This document shows positions 26,810 to 35,685 of a stretch of 35,685 bases of DNA, in pieces. Each line of letters begins with the position of its first letter. Within the stretch, counting starts at the first letter, position 1. Source of the DNA: JANNGC01 sp043757045 (GTDB lineage: Bacteria > Verrucomicrobiota > Verrucomicrobiia > Limisphaerales > SIBH01); NCBI GenBank assembly GCA_043757045.1, contig JAYVQC010000050.1, positions 1-35,685 of the forward strand. The letters run 5' to 3'. Made by a program: the position numbers and the translations under genes. Below the pieces are notes generated by a model. That model was given only the letters and a program-made list of their open reading frames with translations, did not search any database and had not been told where the DNA came from.

Positions 26810-26979
26810 CTCATCGCGAGTGACTGAGGGACTGGCCCGATGACGTCACGGCAACCGGCGGAGCGCGCAAGCTCTCGTGCAGGTGCCAAATCCAGCCTGA
26901 AGCGGGTGCTTCGGGAAAAGATGAGAAGAGCAAATCCGGTTTTCCGCACCTCTTCTCACCCGATGGGAAGGGGCTTTTT
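26810..26979 (+). promoter_or_regulatory. SAM-I (S-box) riboswitch with terminator
   Basis: The aptamer spans 26810-26925. P1 pairs CTCATC (26810-26815) with GATGAG (26920-26925). The core has the class hallmarks in order: GAGGGACTGGCCCGATGA (26826-26843), CGGCAACC (26849-26856) and AGGTGCCAAATCC (26881-26893). The expression platform follows: GAGAAGAG (26923-26930) can pair with CTCTTCTC (26950-26957) as antiterminator, while bound SAM would keep P1 closed and release the terminator at 26949-26979. SAM therefore should turn off the ThrC-like and MoaD-like genes. TTGACA at 26756-26761 is a possible -35 element; the -10 is unclear. This fills most of the 369-bp gap before 27095. Confidence 0.93.
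26949..26979 (+). terminator. Riboswitch-controlled intrinsic terminator
   Basis: CCTCTT (26949-26954) pairs with AAGGGG (26968-26973) and CCC (26959-26961) pairs with GGG (26965-26967), with a CTCA bulge between, followed by C and TTTTT. Its 5' strand overlaps the antiterminator, giving mutually exclusive folds. Confidence 0.8.
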
Positions 26980-26994
26980 GTTGCCCCGGTGGAA

Positions 26995-27092
26995 AATGTC
27001 GAAAAACGAATGTCGAAGGACGAAACGGGAGGTTCCTTCGACACGGCGCACCGCCGAGTTCGACATTCGTCATTGGCCGTTCGGAATTTAAG
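26995..27092. repeat. Heptameric repeat array, 14 units, upstream of the ThrC-like gene
   Basis: The array keeps 7-bp phase over 98 bp: AATGTCG, AAAAACG, AATGTCG, AAGGACG and on to GTTCGAC, ATTCGTC, ATTGGCC, GTTCGGA. The halves are inverted: CGAATGTCGAA (27007-27017) is the reverse complement of TTCGACATTCG (27059-27069). It occupies the leader between the riboswitch terminator and the ATG at 27095, where a ribosome site would be expected. Confidence 0.85.
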
Positions 27093-27094
27093 TT

Positions 27095-28351
<1,257 letters not shown>

Positions 28352-28360
28352 ATTGACACG

Positions 28361-28639
28361 ATGCCCGTGACCGTTCGCATTCCACTGACGCTGCGCCGCC
28401 TGACCCACGAGCAGGAACTCGTGGACGTGCAGGCCGCGACGGTGGCCGCCGCCATTGACGCCCTGCACGCCCGCTTCAACGGCATCCGTGACCGCCTGCT
28501 CGACAAGGCGACGGGACGCGTGCGCGGCTCGGTGCTCATCTTCGTGAACGACGAGGACATCCGCTTCCTGCAAAACGAGCAGACGCCGCTGAAGGACGGG
28601 GATGAAATCAGCATCATCCCGGCCTTTGCGGGCGGTTGA
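28361..28639 (+). CDS. MoaD/ThiS-family sulfur carrier protein
   Basis: This 92-residue protein has the ubiquitin-like beta-grasp pattern of MoaD/ThiS/CysO: an N-terminal strand (VTVRIPLTLRRLT), the helix VAAAIDALHARFNGIRDRLL, the strand VLIFVNDEDIRFL, then TPLKDGDEISIIPAFAGG. The C-terminal Gly-Gly is the site that E1-like enzymes adenylate and convert to thiocarboxylate. It starts 9 bp after the ThrC-like stop and must share its riboswitch. No molybdopterin or thiamin genes lie nearby, so a carrier role for amino-acid sulfuration, as CysO does for CysM, fits better. No E1-like or JAMM-protease gene is in the window. Confidence 0.9.
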   Translation: MPVTVRIPLTLRRLTHEQELVDVQAATVAAAIDALHARFNGIRDRLLDKATGRVRGSVLIFVNDEDIRFLQNEQTPLKDGDEISIIPAFAGG

Positions 28640-28716
28640 ACGAATCGGCGCAGCGCCGGCCTCTGTGTTTGGCCTTTGAATTCCTCCGCGCCCATGCTTA
28701 CTTCCGCCCTTCCTAA

Positions 28717-30006
28717 GTGTTGAAACTCGTGGCCACCCAAATCCGTCGTGCGTTCCTCCGGCTCGCCCTCGCGCTCCTCGCCAGCGGGACCGCGCGGGCG
28801 CAACTGCCGCCCCCCGACCGCATTCTCTCCGAGCCGCGCCCCGCGTTGTTGCGCCTGGGACCGCTGGACGTCCACCTGCGTGCGTCGTCGTCGTTCGTTT
28901 ATGACGACAACCTCAGCCTGCACGACCGCCCGCGCAGCGGAACGCAAGTGGGCAACATCCAAACCGGGGAGAGCCTGGACCCGCTGGGGGACGACTTCAT
29001 CTTCACCTTCAGCCCCGGGATCGTGTTCAACAAGGCGGCCACGATGGAAGATTCACATACGGCCTTCGCGCTGGATTACAGCCCGTCGTTCGTGTTCTTC
29101 ATGAAGAACAGCGAGCAGAACTCGGTGAACCACAACGCGCATCTGGACGCCGGTTACGCCTTCACGAAGCTGACGCTCGGACTGGTGCAGACCTTTGCCG
29201 CCACGGAAGGCGGCGTGGTCGATGTGGGCGCTCGGGTGAAGCAACGCAGTTACAACACCGGCCTCAGCGTGCGCTACGAAATGACGGAGAAGACCTTCCT
29301 CCTGCTCGATGGCGCGTACCGCGTCACGGACTACGACACACTGACCGACTCGCAGGAATGGACGGTGACGCCCACGGCGAATTACCAGATCAGCCCCAAG
29401 GTCACGCTTGGCCTGGGCGTGACGGTGGGACAACTGTACGTCGAGGAGCAGGTGTTGCGCGACGGCACCACCAACCAGATCGTGAGCGAAGTCCGCGTGC
29501 AGACCTACGTGGGGCCGACCCTGCGCGCCACCTACAAGACCAGCGAGAAGACGGACGTGAGCCTGTCCTTCGGCGGCGAGTGGCGCACTTACGAGGACGG
29601 GAACGATACCTTCGGCCCGGTGTTCGCGCTGACGGGCAGCTATCGCCCCTTCGAGGGCACGAGTTTCACGGTGGAAGGCCATCGCCGGCAGCAGAACTCG
29701 GCCGTGATCAATGGGGCGAATTACATCACCACGGGCGCAAGCGTGGGCGCGCGGCAGCGGCTGCGGGAGAATCTCTTCGGCACGCTAAACTTCACCTACG
29801 ATCACTCGGACTACGAACCCACGAGCAAGGACGTGAAGATCACGCGACGGGATGATTACTTCTTGATGCGCTGCGGGCTGGAGGCAATTCTGGGGCGGAG
29901 CTGGTCCCTCGGGGTGTTCTACCAATACCGTGAAGACATCTCGTCAGACGAAAACTACAGCTTCAACAACAACCAGGTTGGCATCCAAGCAGCTTGGGGT
30001 TATTGA
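28717..30006 (+). CDS. Outer-membrane beta-barrel protein of an exopolysaccharide module
   Basis: This 429-residue exported protein starts with GTG and has a signal peptide (RLALALLASGTARAQ). The mature chain consists of alternating amphipathic strands with aromatic girdles, for example FTFSPGIVFNKAA, AFALDYSPSFVFFM, YNTGLSVRYEMTEKTFLLLDGAYR, and it ends with NNQVGIQAAWGY, an aromatic-terminated last strand as in outer-membrane barrels. It resembles the BBP2/OmpL-like barrels found beside Wza- and Wzc-like genes. I infer a role in the outer-membrane step of polysaccharide export. The next gene follows after 10 bp. Confidence 0.78.
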   Translation: MLKLVATQIRRAFLRLALALLASGTARAQLPPPDRILSEPRPALLRLGPLDVHLRASSSFVYDDNLSLHDRPRSGTQVGNIQTGESLDPLGDDFIFTFSPGIVFNKAATMEDSHTAFALDYSPSFVFFMKNSEQNSVNHNAHLDAGYAFTKLTLGLVQTFAATEGGVVDVGARVKQRSYNTGLSVRYEMTEKTFLLLDGAYRVTDYDTLTDSQEWTVTPTANYQISPKVTLGLGVTVGQLYVEEQVLRDGTTNQIVSEVRVQTYVGPTLRATYKTSEKTDVSLSFGGEWRTYEDGNDTFGPVFALTGSYRPFEGTSFTVEGHRRQQNSAVINGANYITTGASVGARQRLRENLFGTLNFTYDHSDYEPTSKDVKITRRDDYFLMRCGLEAILGRSWSLGVFYQYREDISSDENYSFNNNQVGIQAAWGY

Positions 30007-30016
30007 CCCAATTGTG

Positions 30017-30613
30017 ATGAACGTGTGGAAAATTCTTTTCGTGCTCGCGCTGGCCTGGCCTGGCGCGTGCGCCAACGCTGCTGACACTCCCGCCGCCAGC
30101 ACCAACGCCCGCCCCGATTACACTCTCGCCGCGAACGATGTTGTGGCCGTGATTGTTTATCAGGAGGAAGACCTGAGCGCGAAGGTCCGCGTGTCGAAGG
30201 ACGGCTCCATCGTGTTGCCATTGCTCGGCTCCGTGACCGTCGGCGGCAAGACGCGCGAGGCGGCGGCGCGGATGATTCGCGATCTGCTCGCGGAGAAATA
30301 TCTCGTCAGCCCGCAGGTTTCGCTCGACATCGCTGAGTACGCGAAACGCCGTTTCACAGTCCTCGGCCAGGTGGCGCGCCCCGGCAGTTATGAAATGCCC
30401 GGCGATGAATCCGTAAATCTTCTGCAAGCCATCTCCATGGCCGGAGGATACTCCCGGCTCGGCACCGGGCGCGGCGTGAACATCCAGCGCGGCCAGGGCG
30501 CGGACAAAAAAACCTTCAAGCTCGACGCCGACGCCATGGCGAAGGACAAGGACGTGAAGATTTTTGAAGTCGAAGCCGACGACACCATCACCATCGGCGA
30601 GAAACTTTTCTGA
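30017..30613 (+). CDS. Polysaccharide export protein, Wza-like with SLBB domain
   Basis: This 198-residue exported protein has a signal peptide ending near ACANA-AD. Residues about 33-107 are a Poly_export domain (DYTLAANDVVAVIVYQEEDL, VSKDGSIVLPLLGSVTVGG). Residues about 112-165 are an SLBB motif (FTVLGQVARPGSYEMPGDES, then LLQAISMAGGYSRLG). It is about half the length of E. coli Wza and lacks the C-terminal outer-membrane helix, so the barrel gene upstream may supply the pore. The ATG at 30017 follows the barrel stop by 10 bp, and the Wzc-like gene begins one base after its stop, so the three form an operon. Confidence 0.9.
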   Translation: MNVWKILFVLALAWPGACANAADTPAASTNARPDYTLAANDVVAVIVYQEEDLSAKVRVSKDGSIVLPLLGSVTVGGKTREAAARMIRDLLAEKYLVSPQVSLDIAEYAKRRFTVLGQVARPGSYEMPGDESVNLLQAISMAGGYSRLGTGRGVNIQRGQGADKKTFKLDADAMAKDKDVKIFEVEADDTITIGEKLF

Positions 30614-30614
30614 T

Positions 30615-32735
30615 ATGCCCGCGCCTTCCCCCGAGCAACGCCCTCCCACGCCTGTGACCGGCTTCGATGCGAAGCGTCTCTACCACACCCTGATCGAGCG
30701 TCTGTGGCTCATCGTCGTCTGCCTCGTGCTCGCGGCGCTGCTCACCGCCGGCTACATCCAGCGCCAGCCCGTGCTCTACGCCGCCAGCGCCGTCGTGCAG
30801 ATCGAGCAGGAAGAAACCCGCGTCGTAAAAGTGGAGAAATTTCAGGCCGACGACCTCCGCTGGATGGACGCCTTGCGCACCATCGAGCAGACGATGAAAA
30901 GCCGCGCGGTGCTGGAGCGCGTGGTCGGGACGCTCAAGCTGGGCCAGAACCCCGCCTTCTATTCCGGCCCCGTCGTCTTGACCAAAGAGCAACTCGCCGG
31001 GCTGCTCGACCGGATGGTCGTCACCCGCTTGCGCAAGGGCACCCGCTTGCTCGACGTGATCGTCACGCATCCCAATCCCGAGCTGACGGCCAGCATCGCC
31101 AACGCGGTGGTCACGGAATATATCACGCTGGGCTATGAGCAAAGCTCCACCGTGTCCGAAGAAGCTTCGAGTTTTCTCAGCAAGGAAGCGCGGAGGATGA
31201 AGATGCGCATGGAAGAGGCCGAGGGCACCCTGCAGCAGTTCCGGGATCGCACTAAGTCCGTCTCGCTCGAGGAGCGCAATGACATCGTGACCGCGCGCCT
31301 CAAGGAGCTGAACGTCAATCTCACCGAGGCCAACTCCGCCGTCCTCCGCCTGCGCGCCGAACTCGCGCAGGTCGAGAAGCTCGGCACCAACGTCGAGGCA
31401 CTGCTCGTGATGCACGCCGTCACCGCAGATCCCTCCGTGGCCCAGGCCCGCGGCGCGCTCACCAAGCTGGACAGCGATTTCGCCAGCCTCAGGGGGCGTT
31501 ACAAGTTCGCCCACCCGAAATACATCCAGATGGAGAAGGAGATGGACACCTGGCACACCGCTCTGACCAACGCCGTGTTGAAGGTGCCGCATAGTTTCCG
31601 CTCCGCCTACGAAAGCGCGACCGCGGCGGAGAAGGCTTTGCAGGACGAACTCACGCGCCAGGAGGAAACCTCGCGCCAGCTCACGAAGGACCTCACCGAA
31701 TACCAGCGCCTCGCGCGCGACGTCGAGGGCCACCGCTCGCTCTACGACGCCGTGCAACAACGATTGAAGGAGGCGGCCCTCACCCGCGATCTCAAGCCCA
31801 GCAAGGTCCAGTTGAACACCCGCGCCACTCCGCCGGAACTGCCCTTCTCCCCGAACAAGCCATCCCTGATGATCCGCGGCATCGTGGGCGGAATCGTCCT
31901 CGGCGTGCTGCTTGCGCTGGGCCTGAACGCCCTCGACAGTTCGCTCAAGTCCGTGGACGACGCGGAAGAATACCTGCACCTGCCCGTCCTGAGCACGGTG
32001 CCGAAGTCGCCCGCCGGCCAGAGCGTGCTCGTGGTGGACAACGATGCAAAGTCGCCTGGCGCCGAAGCCTTCCGGACCCTGCGCACCTCCGTGACCATGC
32101 TCGGGCGGTCCGAGGATCGCCGCACTTTCCTCTTCACCAGCGCACTGCCGCAGGAGGGAAAAACTTTCTGTTCGCTCAACTTCGCTCTCGCCCTTGCACA
32201 ACAGGGCCTGAAGACGCTGGTCATCGACGGCGACCTGCGCCGTCCGACCATTGAGAAATCGCTTATCCCCGACGGCCCGCGCCGGCCCGGCGTCACGGAC
32301 TACCTCACGGGGCAGAAGAAATTCGACGAACTGGTTCATCAGCATGGCCACGAAAAGTTTTTTTACCTGCCCGCCGGCACGCCCGCGCCGAATCCCGCCG
32401 AGTTGCTGGCCCAGGGAAATTTCGACAACCTGATTCAGGAAGCGTTGCTCCAATTCGACCGTGTGGTGGTGGACTCCGCGCCCATTCACGCGGTGAGCGA
32501 CACGCTGATCATGATGCGCCAGATTCGGACAGTTTGCGTGGTGGTGCGCTCCGGCAAGACACCGCGCAAGGCTGTGGGCCGCGCCGTGGAACTGCTCTAC
32601 AAGGCCAACGCCCCGCTCGCCGGCGTGATCTTGAACCGCCAGGCCCGCCGCCGTTTCACCGGTGGCTATGACCCGTACTACAGCTACTCGTACGACGGGA
32701 AGTATTCCGAGAAGGGCGTGTACGGCGCGAAGTGA
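30615..32735 (+). CDS. Wzc-like polysaccharide co-polymerase and tyrosine autokinase
   Basis: This 706-residue inner-membrane protein joins a Wzz chain-length domain to a bacterial tyrosine kinase. One membrane helix lies at about 25-46 and the second at about 417-439. Between them is a long periplasmic coiled-coil stretch. The cytoplasmic kinase has Walker A SALPQEGKT (S509-T517), Walker A' VIDGD (V536-D540, followed by LRRPT) and Walker B RVVVDSAP (R616-). The C-terminus is a tyrosine cluster with seven tyrosines in 683-706 (Y685, 688, 689, 691, 693, 697, 703), the autophosphorylation tail. It would control chain length and export of an exopolysaccharide with the two genes upstream. Confidence 0.94.
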   Translation: MPAPSPEQRPPTPVTGFDAKRLYHTLIERLWLIVVCLVLAALLTAGYIQRQPVLYAASAVVQIEQEETRVVKVEKFQADDLRWMDALRTIEQTMKSRAVLERVVGTLKLGQNPAFYSGPVVLTKEQLAGLLDRMVVTRLRKGTRLLDVIVTHPNPELTASIANAVVTEYITLGYEQSSTVSEEASSFLSKEARRMKMRMEEAEGTLQQFRDRTKSVSLEERNDIVTARLKELNVNLTEANSAVLRLRAELAQVEKLGTNVEALLVMHAVTADPSVAQARGALTKLDSDFASLRGRYKFAHPKYIQMEKEMDTWHTALTNAVLKVPHSFRSAYESATAAEKALQDELTRQEETSRQLTKDLTEYQRLARDVEGHRSLYDAVQQRLKEAALTRDLKPSKVQLNTRATPPELPFSPNKPSLMIRGIVGGIVLGVLLALGLNALDSSLKSVDDAEEYLHLPVLSTVPKSPAGQSVLVVDNDAKSPGAEAFRTLRTSVTMLGRSEDRRTFLFTSALPQEGKTFCSLNFALALAQQGLKTLVIDGDLRRPTIEKSLIPDGPRRPGVTDYLTGQKKFDELVHQHGHEKFFYLPAGTPAPNPAELLAQGNFDNLIQEALLQFDRVVVDSAPIHAVSDTLIMMRQIRTVCVVVRSGKTPRKAVGRAVELLYKANAPLAGVILNRQARRRFTGGYDPYYSYSYDGKYSEKGVYGAK

Positions 32736-32790
32736 CGGAGCGCAGACCGCCGAGTCCGCGCGTTCAACAACCAGCCAGCATTGCCTCAAG

Positions 32791-32872
32791 CGAAGACCGC
32801 GAAGGACGCTAAGAAAAACCAAAAGTTCACCCGCCGGCTTCCCCGTTGCGTTCTTCGCGCCCTTGGCGCGAG
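32791..32872. repeat. Imperfect inverted repeat upstream of a small secreted-protein gene
   Basis: CGAAGACCGCGAAGGACGCT at 32791-32810 is partly complementary to 32844-32872 (GTTGCGTTCTTCGCGCCCTT). It lies in the 193-bp gap after the Wzc-like gene, which holds no gene. Confidence 0.5.
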
Positions 32873-32928
32873 GCAAATGTCCACTCCCCTTGAAGCTCTT
32901 CCGCGCACGCGCCGTCGAACTTCGACTT

Positions 32929-33375
32929 ATGCTCCGCCCGACTCTGTTGCTGACGTTTTTTTTGGCGACGGTGCTTTTCGCCGCCGCCCCCGAAAAGCAA
33001 ACGCTCTACGTCCAAGTGATTCTCGGGTGCGACCAGAACAAGCCCTCCAACCCCGCGCACCAGGAAGTCGGCTCCAAACTCTCCGCGAAACTTTCACCGG
33101 TCTTCCGCTGGAAACATTACTGGGAGACGGAGCGCCGGAAGATCGAGTTCGATCCGGCCAAAATTAGCAAGCTCACCCTAGCCAATGACCGCACGCTGGA
33201 AATCGAGCGCCTCAAGACCGGCGAATTCGAGGTGCGCCTGTTCCGCAAAAGCGGCCTGCTGACCAAGGCCCGACAACCCGGCCAGGGCGGCATGGCCATC
33301 CTCGGCGGCGAAGAATCGAGCAAAGATTCTTTCTTTGTGGTGGTTCGCGCGGACGAACCGACGAATCGCGAGTGA
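32929..33375 (+). CDS. Small secreted protein of unknown function
   Basis: This 148-residue protein has a signal peptide (MLRPTLLLTFFLATVLFAAA). The mature part is basic and strand-rich: TLYVQVILGCDQNKP, LSPVFRWKHYWETERRKIEF, LEIERLKTGEFEVRLFRKSG, and DSFFVVVRADEP near the end. It has one cysteine and no recognised motif. The frame is open upstream, but the ATG at 32929 gives a clean signal. It overlaps the next frame (GTGA at 33372), suggesting a shared transcript with the cytochrome-like gene. Confidence 0.65.
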   Translation: MLRPTLLLTFFLATVLFAAAPEKQTLYVQVILGCDQNKPSNPAHQEVGSKLSAKLSPVFRWKHYWETERRKIEFDPAKISKLTLANDRTLEIERLKTGEFEVRLFRKSGLLTKARQPGQGGMAILGGEESSKDSFFVVVRADEPTNRE

Positions 33376-33419
33376 ACCTTTTTCGCCCGGCTTCCGGCAA
33401 GATTGGTGGAGCCGAAAGG

Positions 33420-34697
33420 ATGACCATCTCCCACTGTCCTTCCATGTTGCACCTCATCAGGAAATGGTTTGCGTGGAGTTTGTGGCTCTGCACGCTCGTG
33501 GCGCGCGCGGATTTCCAGGGGTCAACCCACCTCACGCCCTTCGACGAAGACACCATCGCCTACAGCAAAACCAAATCCGCCGGTCCGGTCGCGAAACTCC
33601 AAGCCCGGCTCGACCGTGGCGAAGCACGGCTGGTGCGCGATGAACGCTATGACTTCCTGCTCTCGGTGCTGACAAATCTGCAAGTGCGGCCCTCGTCCCA
33701 GATGCTGGTGTTTTCCAAGACTTCCTTCCAGCGCGAGCGCATTGATCCACAGCATCCGCGCGGAATTTATTTTGGCGACAATGTGTATGTCGGTTTTGTC
33801 CCCGGCTCGCCGCTGCTGGAAATCGCCGAAGTGGACCCGAAGCTCGGCGCGGTGTTCTACACGCTCGACCAAAGCCAGCCCAAGCCGCGCTTCACGCGCA
33901 CCGACCAGTGTTTGGAATGCCACGCCTCGGCCCGCAGCATGGGCGTGCCGGGACATCTGGTGCGCTCGTTCGCCACAGATGAACGCGGCGTGGTGGACCT
34001 GTCCACCGGCGTCTCGCAGGTGAACCACCGCACGCCAGTCGAGGAGCGTTGGGGCGGCTGGTACGTCAGCGGCACGCATGGGAAGATGACGCACCGCGGC
34101 AATCAATTCGGGCGCGAGACCAACTCCGCCGGCAACCTCACCAGTCTCGGAAAATTCTTCGACCCCGCGTCCTATCCCGCGCCGACGAGCGACATCGTGG
34201 CGTTGATGGTGCTGGAACATCAGACGCACCTGAACAATTTCATCACCCGCCTGAATTACGAGAGCACCCTCGCGCTCAAGCAATATGGCCACGTCCGCTA
34301 CCTCAAGAGCATCACCGAAGCGTTTGTGAAGTATCTGCTCTTTGCGGAGGAAGCGCCGCTGGCCTCGCCCGTGCGCGGCATTTCCGACTTCACGCGCGAT
34401 TTCCCGGCCGCCGGCCCGCGTGACTCTCGCGGGCGTTCGCTGCGCGACTTTGATCTGCAAACCAGGATGTTCAAATACCCGTGCAGCTATCTCATTTACT
34501 CGGACGCCTTCGCCGCGCTGCCCGCACCAATCCGGGAAAAAGTCTATGAGCGGATGCTGGAAATCCTCACCGGCCATGAAACAGGCGCGGACGACCAGAA
34601 ACTGTCGCGCGAATCGCGCCGGGCGATTTGGGAAATCCTTGCCGAGACCAAATCCGACCTGCCCAAGGCGTGGAAGTCCGCCGCACGCGCCCCATAA
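33420..34697 (+). CDS. Secreted monoheme cytochrome c-like protein of unknown function
   Basis: This protein of about 425 residues has a signal peptide around LIRKWFAWSLWLCTLVARA. One c-type heme motif, CLECH, lies at C164-H168 within RTDQCLECHASARSMGVPGH. The flanking regions are not typical cytochrome c; they include LSVLTNLQVRPSSQMLVFSKTS, shortened here, GIYFGDNVYVGFVPGSPLLE, and a helical C-terminal half. Comparable long proteins with a single central heme occur in PVC genomes. The ATG at 33420 has GGAG at 33408-33411, 8 bp upstream. A GTG at 33372 overlapping the previous stop and an ATG at 33444 are alternatives. Confidence 0.75.
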   Translation: MTISHCPSMLHLIRKWFAWSLWLCTLVARADFQGSTHLTPFDEDTIAYSKTKSAGPVAKLQARLDRGEARLVRDERYDFLLSVLTNLQVRPSSQMLVFSKTSFQRERIDPQHPRGIYFGDNVYVGFVPGSPLLEIAEVDPKLGAVFYTLDQSQPKPRFTRTDQCLECHASARSMGVPGHLVRSFATDERGVVDLSTGVSQVNHRTPVEERWGGWYVSGTHGKMTHRGNQFGRETNSAGNLTSLGKFFDPASYPAPTSDIVALMVLEHQTHLNNFITRLNYESTLALKQYGHVRYLKSITEAFVKYLLFAEEAPLASPVRGISDFTRDFPAAGPRDSRGRSLRDFDLQTRMFKYPCSYLIYSDAFAALPAPIREKVYERMLEILTGHETGADDQKLSRESRRAIWEILAETKSDLPKAWKSAARAP

Positions 34698-34748
34698 CTC
34701 ACCTTGCCGCGTGCCAGCAACGATGGTTAATTCGCCGCCAATCGCATC

Positions 34749-35624
34749 ATGATTTTGAACAACATTGCCGGGAAATTCAGCCTACTGGGTCTCGTCGTCA
34801 TCGCCTTGGCCCTGCTCGCCCCCCACCGTGTGACCGCCGCCGCGCCGCCTGCGAAAGCTGCCGCCACCAACGCCATCACGCTCCGGCTTGATGGAATGAT
34901 CAAAAAGATAAACGCCAAGCTCCAGGCCGGCCAGCGCAGCGCGGAGGACCTTGCGGAAGACATGAAGGCGTTCGACGCCTTCATCGCCGAGCGACCGGAC
35001 GACAAAAGCCCGGAGATGGCGCAGGTCGTGTGGATGAAGGCCATGCTGTACATGCAAGTGCTCGATGATTCCGCCAAGGCTCGCGAGACCATTTTGCTGG
35101 TGCAAAAAAATTACCCCGGCACGCCCCAGGCCAAACAGGCGGGAGAAGTGCTGCCGCAAATCGAGAAGATGGACGCAATGAAAGCCATCCAACGCTCGAT
35201 GGTCGTCGGCGGCGCGTTTCCGGATTTTCAGGAAAAGGATCTGGATGGAAAGCCGCTGTCGATTTCGCGTTTCAAGGGCAAGGTATTGCTCGTGGATTTC
35301 TGGGCGACATGGTGCGGGCCGTGCCGCGTCGAATTGCCGAACGTCATCGCCACCTACGAGAAGCATCACAAGAAAGGCTTCGACATTCTCGGCATCAGTC
35401 TCGATCAGGACGAACAGGCCATGAAAAAGTTCCTGGCCAGCAACAAGATGACCTGGCCGCAATACTTCGACGGACTCGGCTGGCAAAATAAACTCGCCGC
35501 GCGCTACGGCGTGAACAGCATCCCCGCCACTTACCTCCTCGACGCGCAGGGCAAAATCATCGCCCGCGATCTGCGCGGGAACGATTTGGAGAAGGCCGTC
35601 GCTGCGGCGCTGGGGAAAAAGTAG
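34749..35624 (+). CDS. TlpA/ResA-type thiol-disulfide oxidoreductase
   Basis: This 291-residue exported protein has an N-terminal hydrophobic segment (LLGLVVIALALLAPHRVTAA). Residues about 45-145 are helical and resemble TPR-like repeats. The thioredoxin fold (about 155-290) carries WATWCGPC with C189 and C192, and the cis-proline motif SIPATYLLD. Such proteins reduce apocytochrome c cysteines or other periplasmic disulfides. Its place after a CxxCH protein gene fits heme-protein maturation, although it is common in many contexts. Confidence 0.9.
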   Translation: MILNNIAGKFSLLGLVVIALALLAPHRVTAAAPPAKAAATNAITLRLDGMIKKINAKLQAGQRSAEDLAEDMKAFDAFIAERPDDKSPEMAQVVWMKAMLYMQVLDDSAKARETILLVQKNYPGTPQAKQAGEVLPQIEKMDAMKAIQRSMVVGGAFPDFQEKDLDGKPLSISRFKGKVLLVDFWATWCGPCRVELPNVIATYEKHHKKGFDILGISLDQDEQAMKKFLASNKMTWPQYFDGLGWQNKLAARYGVNSIPATYLLDAQGKIIARDLRGNDLEKAVAAALGKK

Positions 35625-35629
35625 TTCCC

Positions 35630-35685
35630 CGTAGCGGCGTCTCGGCAGAGCGCCGACTTTTGATCCTAATTGGCGGCGCTCTGCC
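35630..35685. repeat. Palindromic element cut by the window edge
   Basis: CGTAGCGGCGTCTCGGCAGA (35630-35649) is followed by GGCGGCGCTCTGCC (35672-35685), the start of the inverted arm. It is the same family as the element at 25219-25290; the rest lies beyond the window. Confidence 0.85.

Noticed and set aside
30588..32876. Long minus-strand open frame (762 codons) antisense to the Wzc-like gene
   Set aside because: No domains, biased composition, and fully opposite a gene with clear Walker motifs and tyrosine tail.

Overview
The window is GC-rich DNA from a Gram-negative bacterium of the Verrucomicrobiota, probably a Pedosphaera/Limisphaerales-like lineage. This is inferred from family content, not from a marker search: a PVC-type dehydrogenase/heme-binding/ThuA protein, a Tat-exported DUF1501 protein beside a PPC-domain protein, many secreted beta-propeller proteins, a divergent omega subunit, and abundant short palindromic and heptameric repeats. 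No rRNA, tRNA, CRISPR array, insertion sequence or phage gene was seen.

Layout. 1-370: a multi-hairpin RNA candidate with a strong terminator, just upstream of a YedA-like EamA transporter (371-1330). 1331-1693: a nested palindromic repeat. 1694-8247 (minus strand): a 1349-residue LamG/dehydrogenase/cytochrome c/ThuA fusion, a secreted propeller-like protein, smpB and rpoZ. 8646-11899: oxyR and katG, divergent, sharing an OxyR-type operator that covers the oxyR start codon. 11966-16698: a GH5-like lipoprotein, a TolB-like secreted propeller protein and a choice-of-anchor I protein. 16886-22938: rpmI-rplT-pheS, then pheT, with a vapBC-mrr cassette and a small gene inserted between pheS and pheT. 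23071-23670: a second toxin-antitoxin pair. 23772-26725: DUF1501 and PPC-domain genes. 26810-28639: a SAM-I riboswitch controlling a threonine-synthase-like gene and a MoaD-like sulfur carrier ending in Gly-Gly. 28717-32735: an exopolysaccharide export module (outer-membrane barrel, Wza-like, Wzc-like tyrosine kinase). 32929-35624: a small secreted protein, a monoheme cytochrome-like protein and a TlpA/ResA-type thioredoxin.

The most interesting unit is the SAM-I riboswitch, ThrC-like enzyme and MoaD-like carrier. A SAM-sensing switch fits methionine supply better than threonine supply. I therefore propose, as inference, that the pair makes homocysteine from O-phosphohomoserine with a protein thiocarboxylate as sulfur donor.

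The second theme is repeat biology. Degenerate 7-bp tandem repeats occur at five places and palindromic elements at eight or more. Three heptad arrays and one palindromic element lie in frame inside coding sequences (pheT and the DUF1501 gene), and another palindrome forms the N-terminal extension of the PPC-domain protein.
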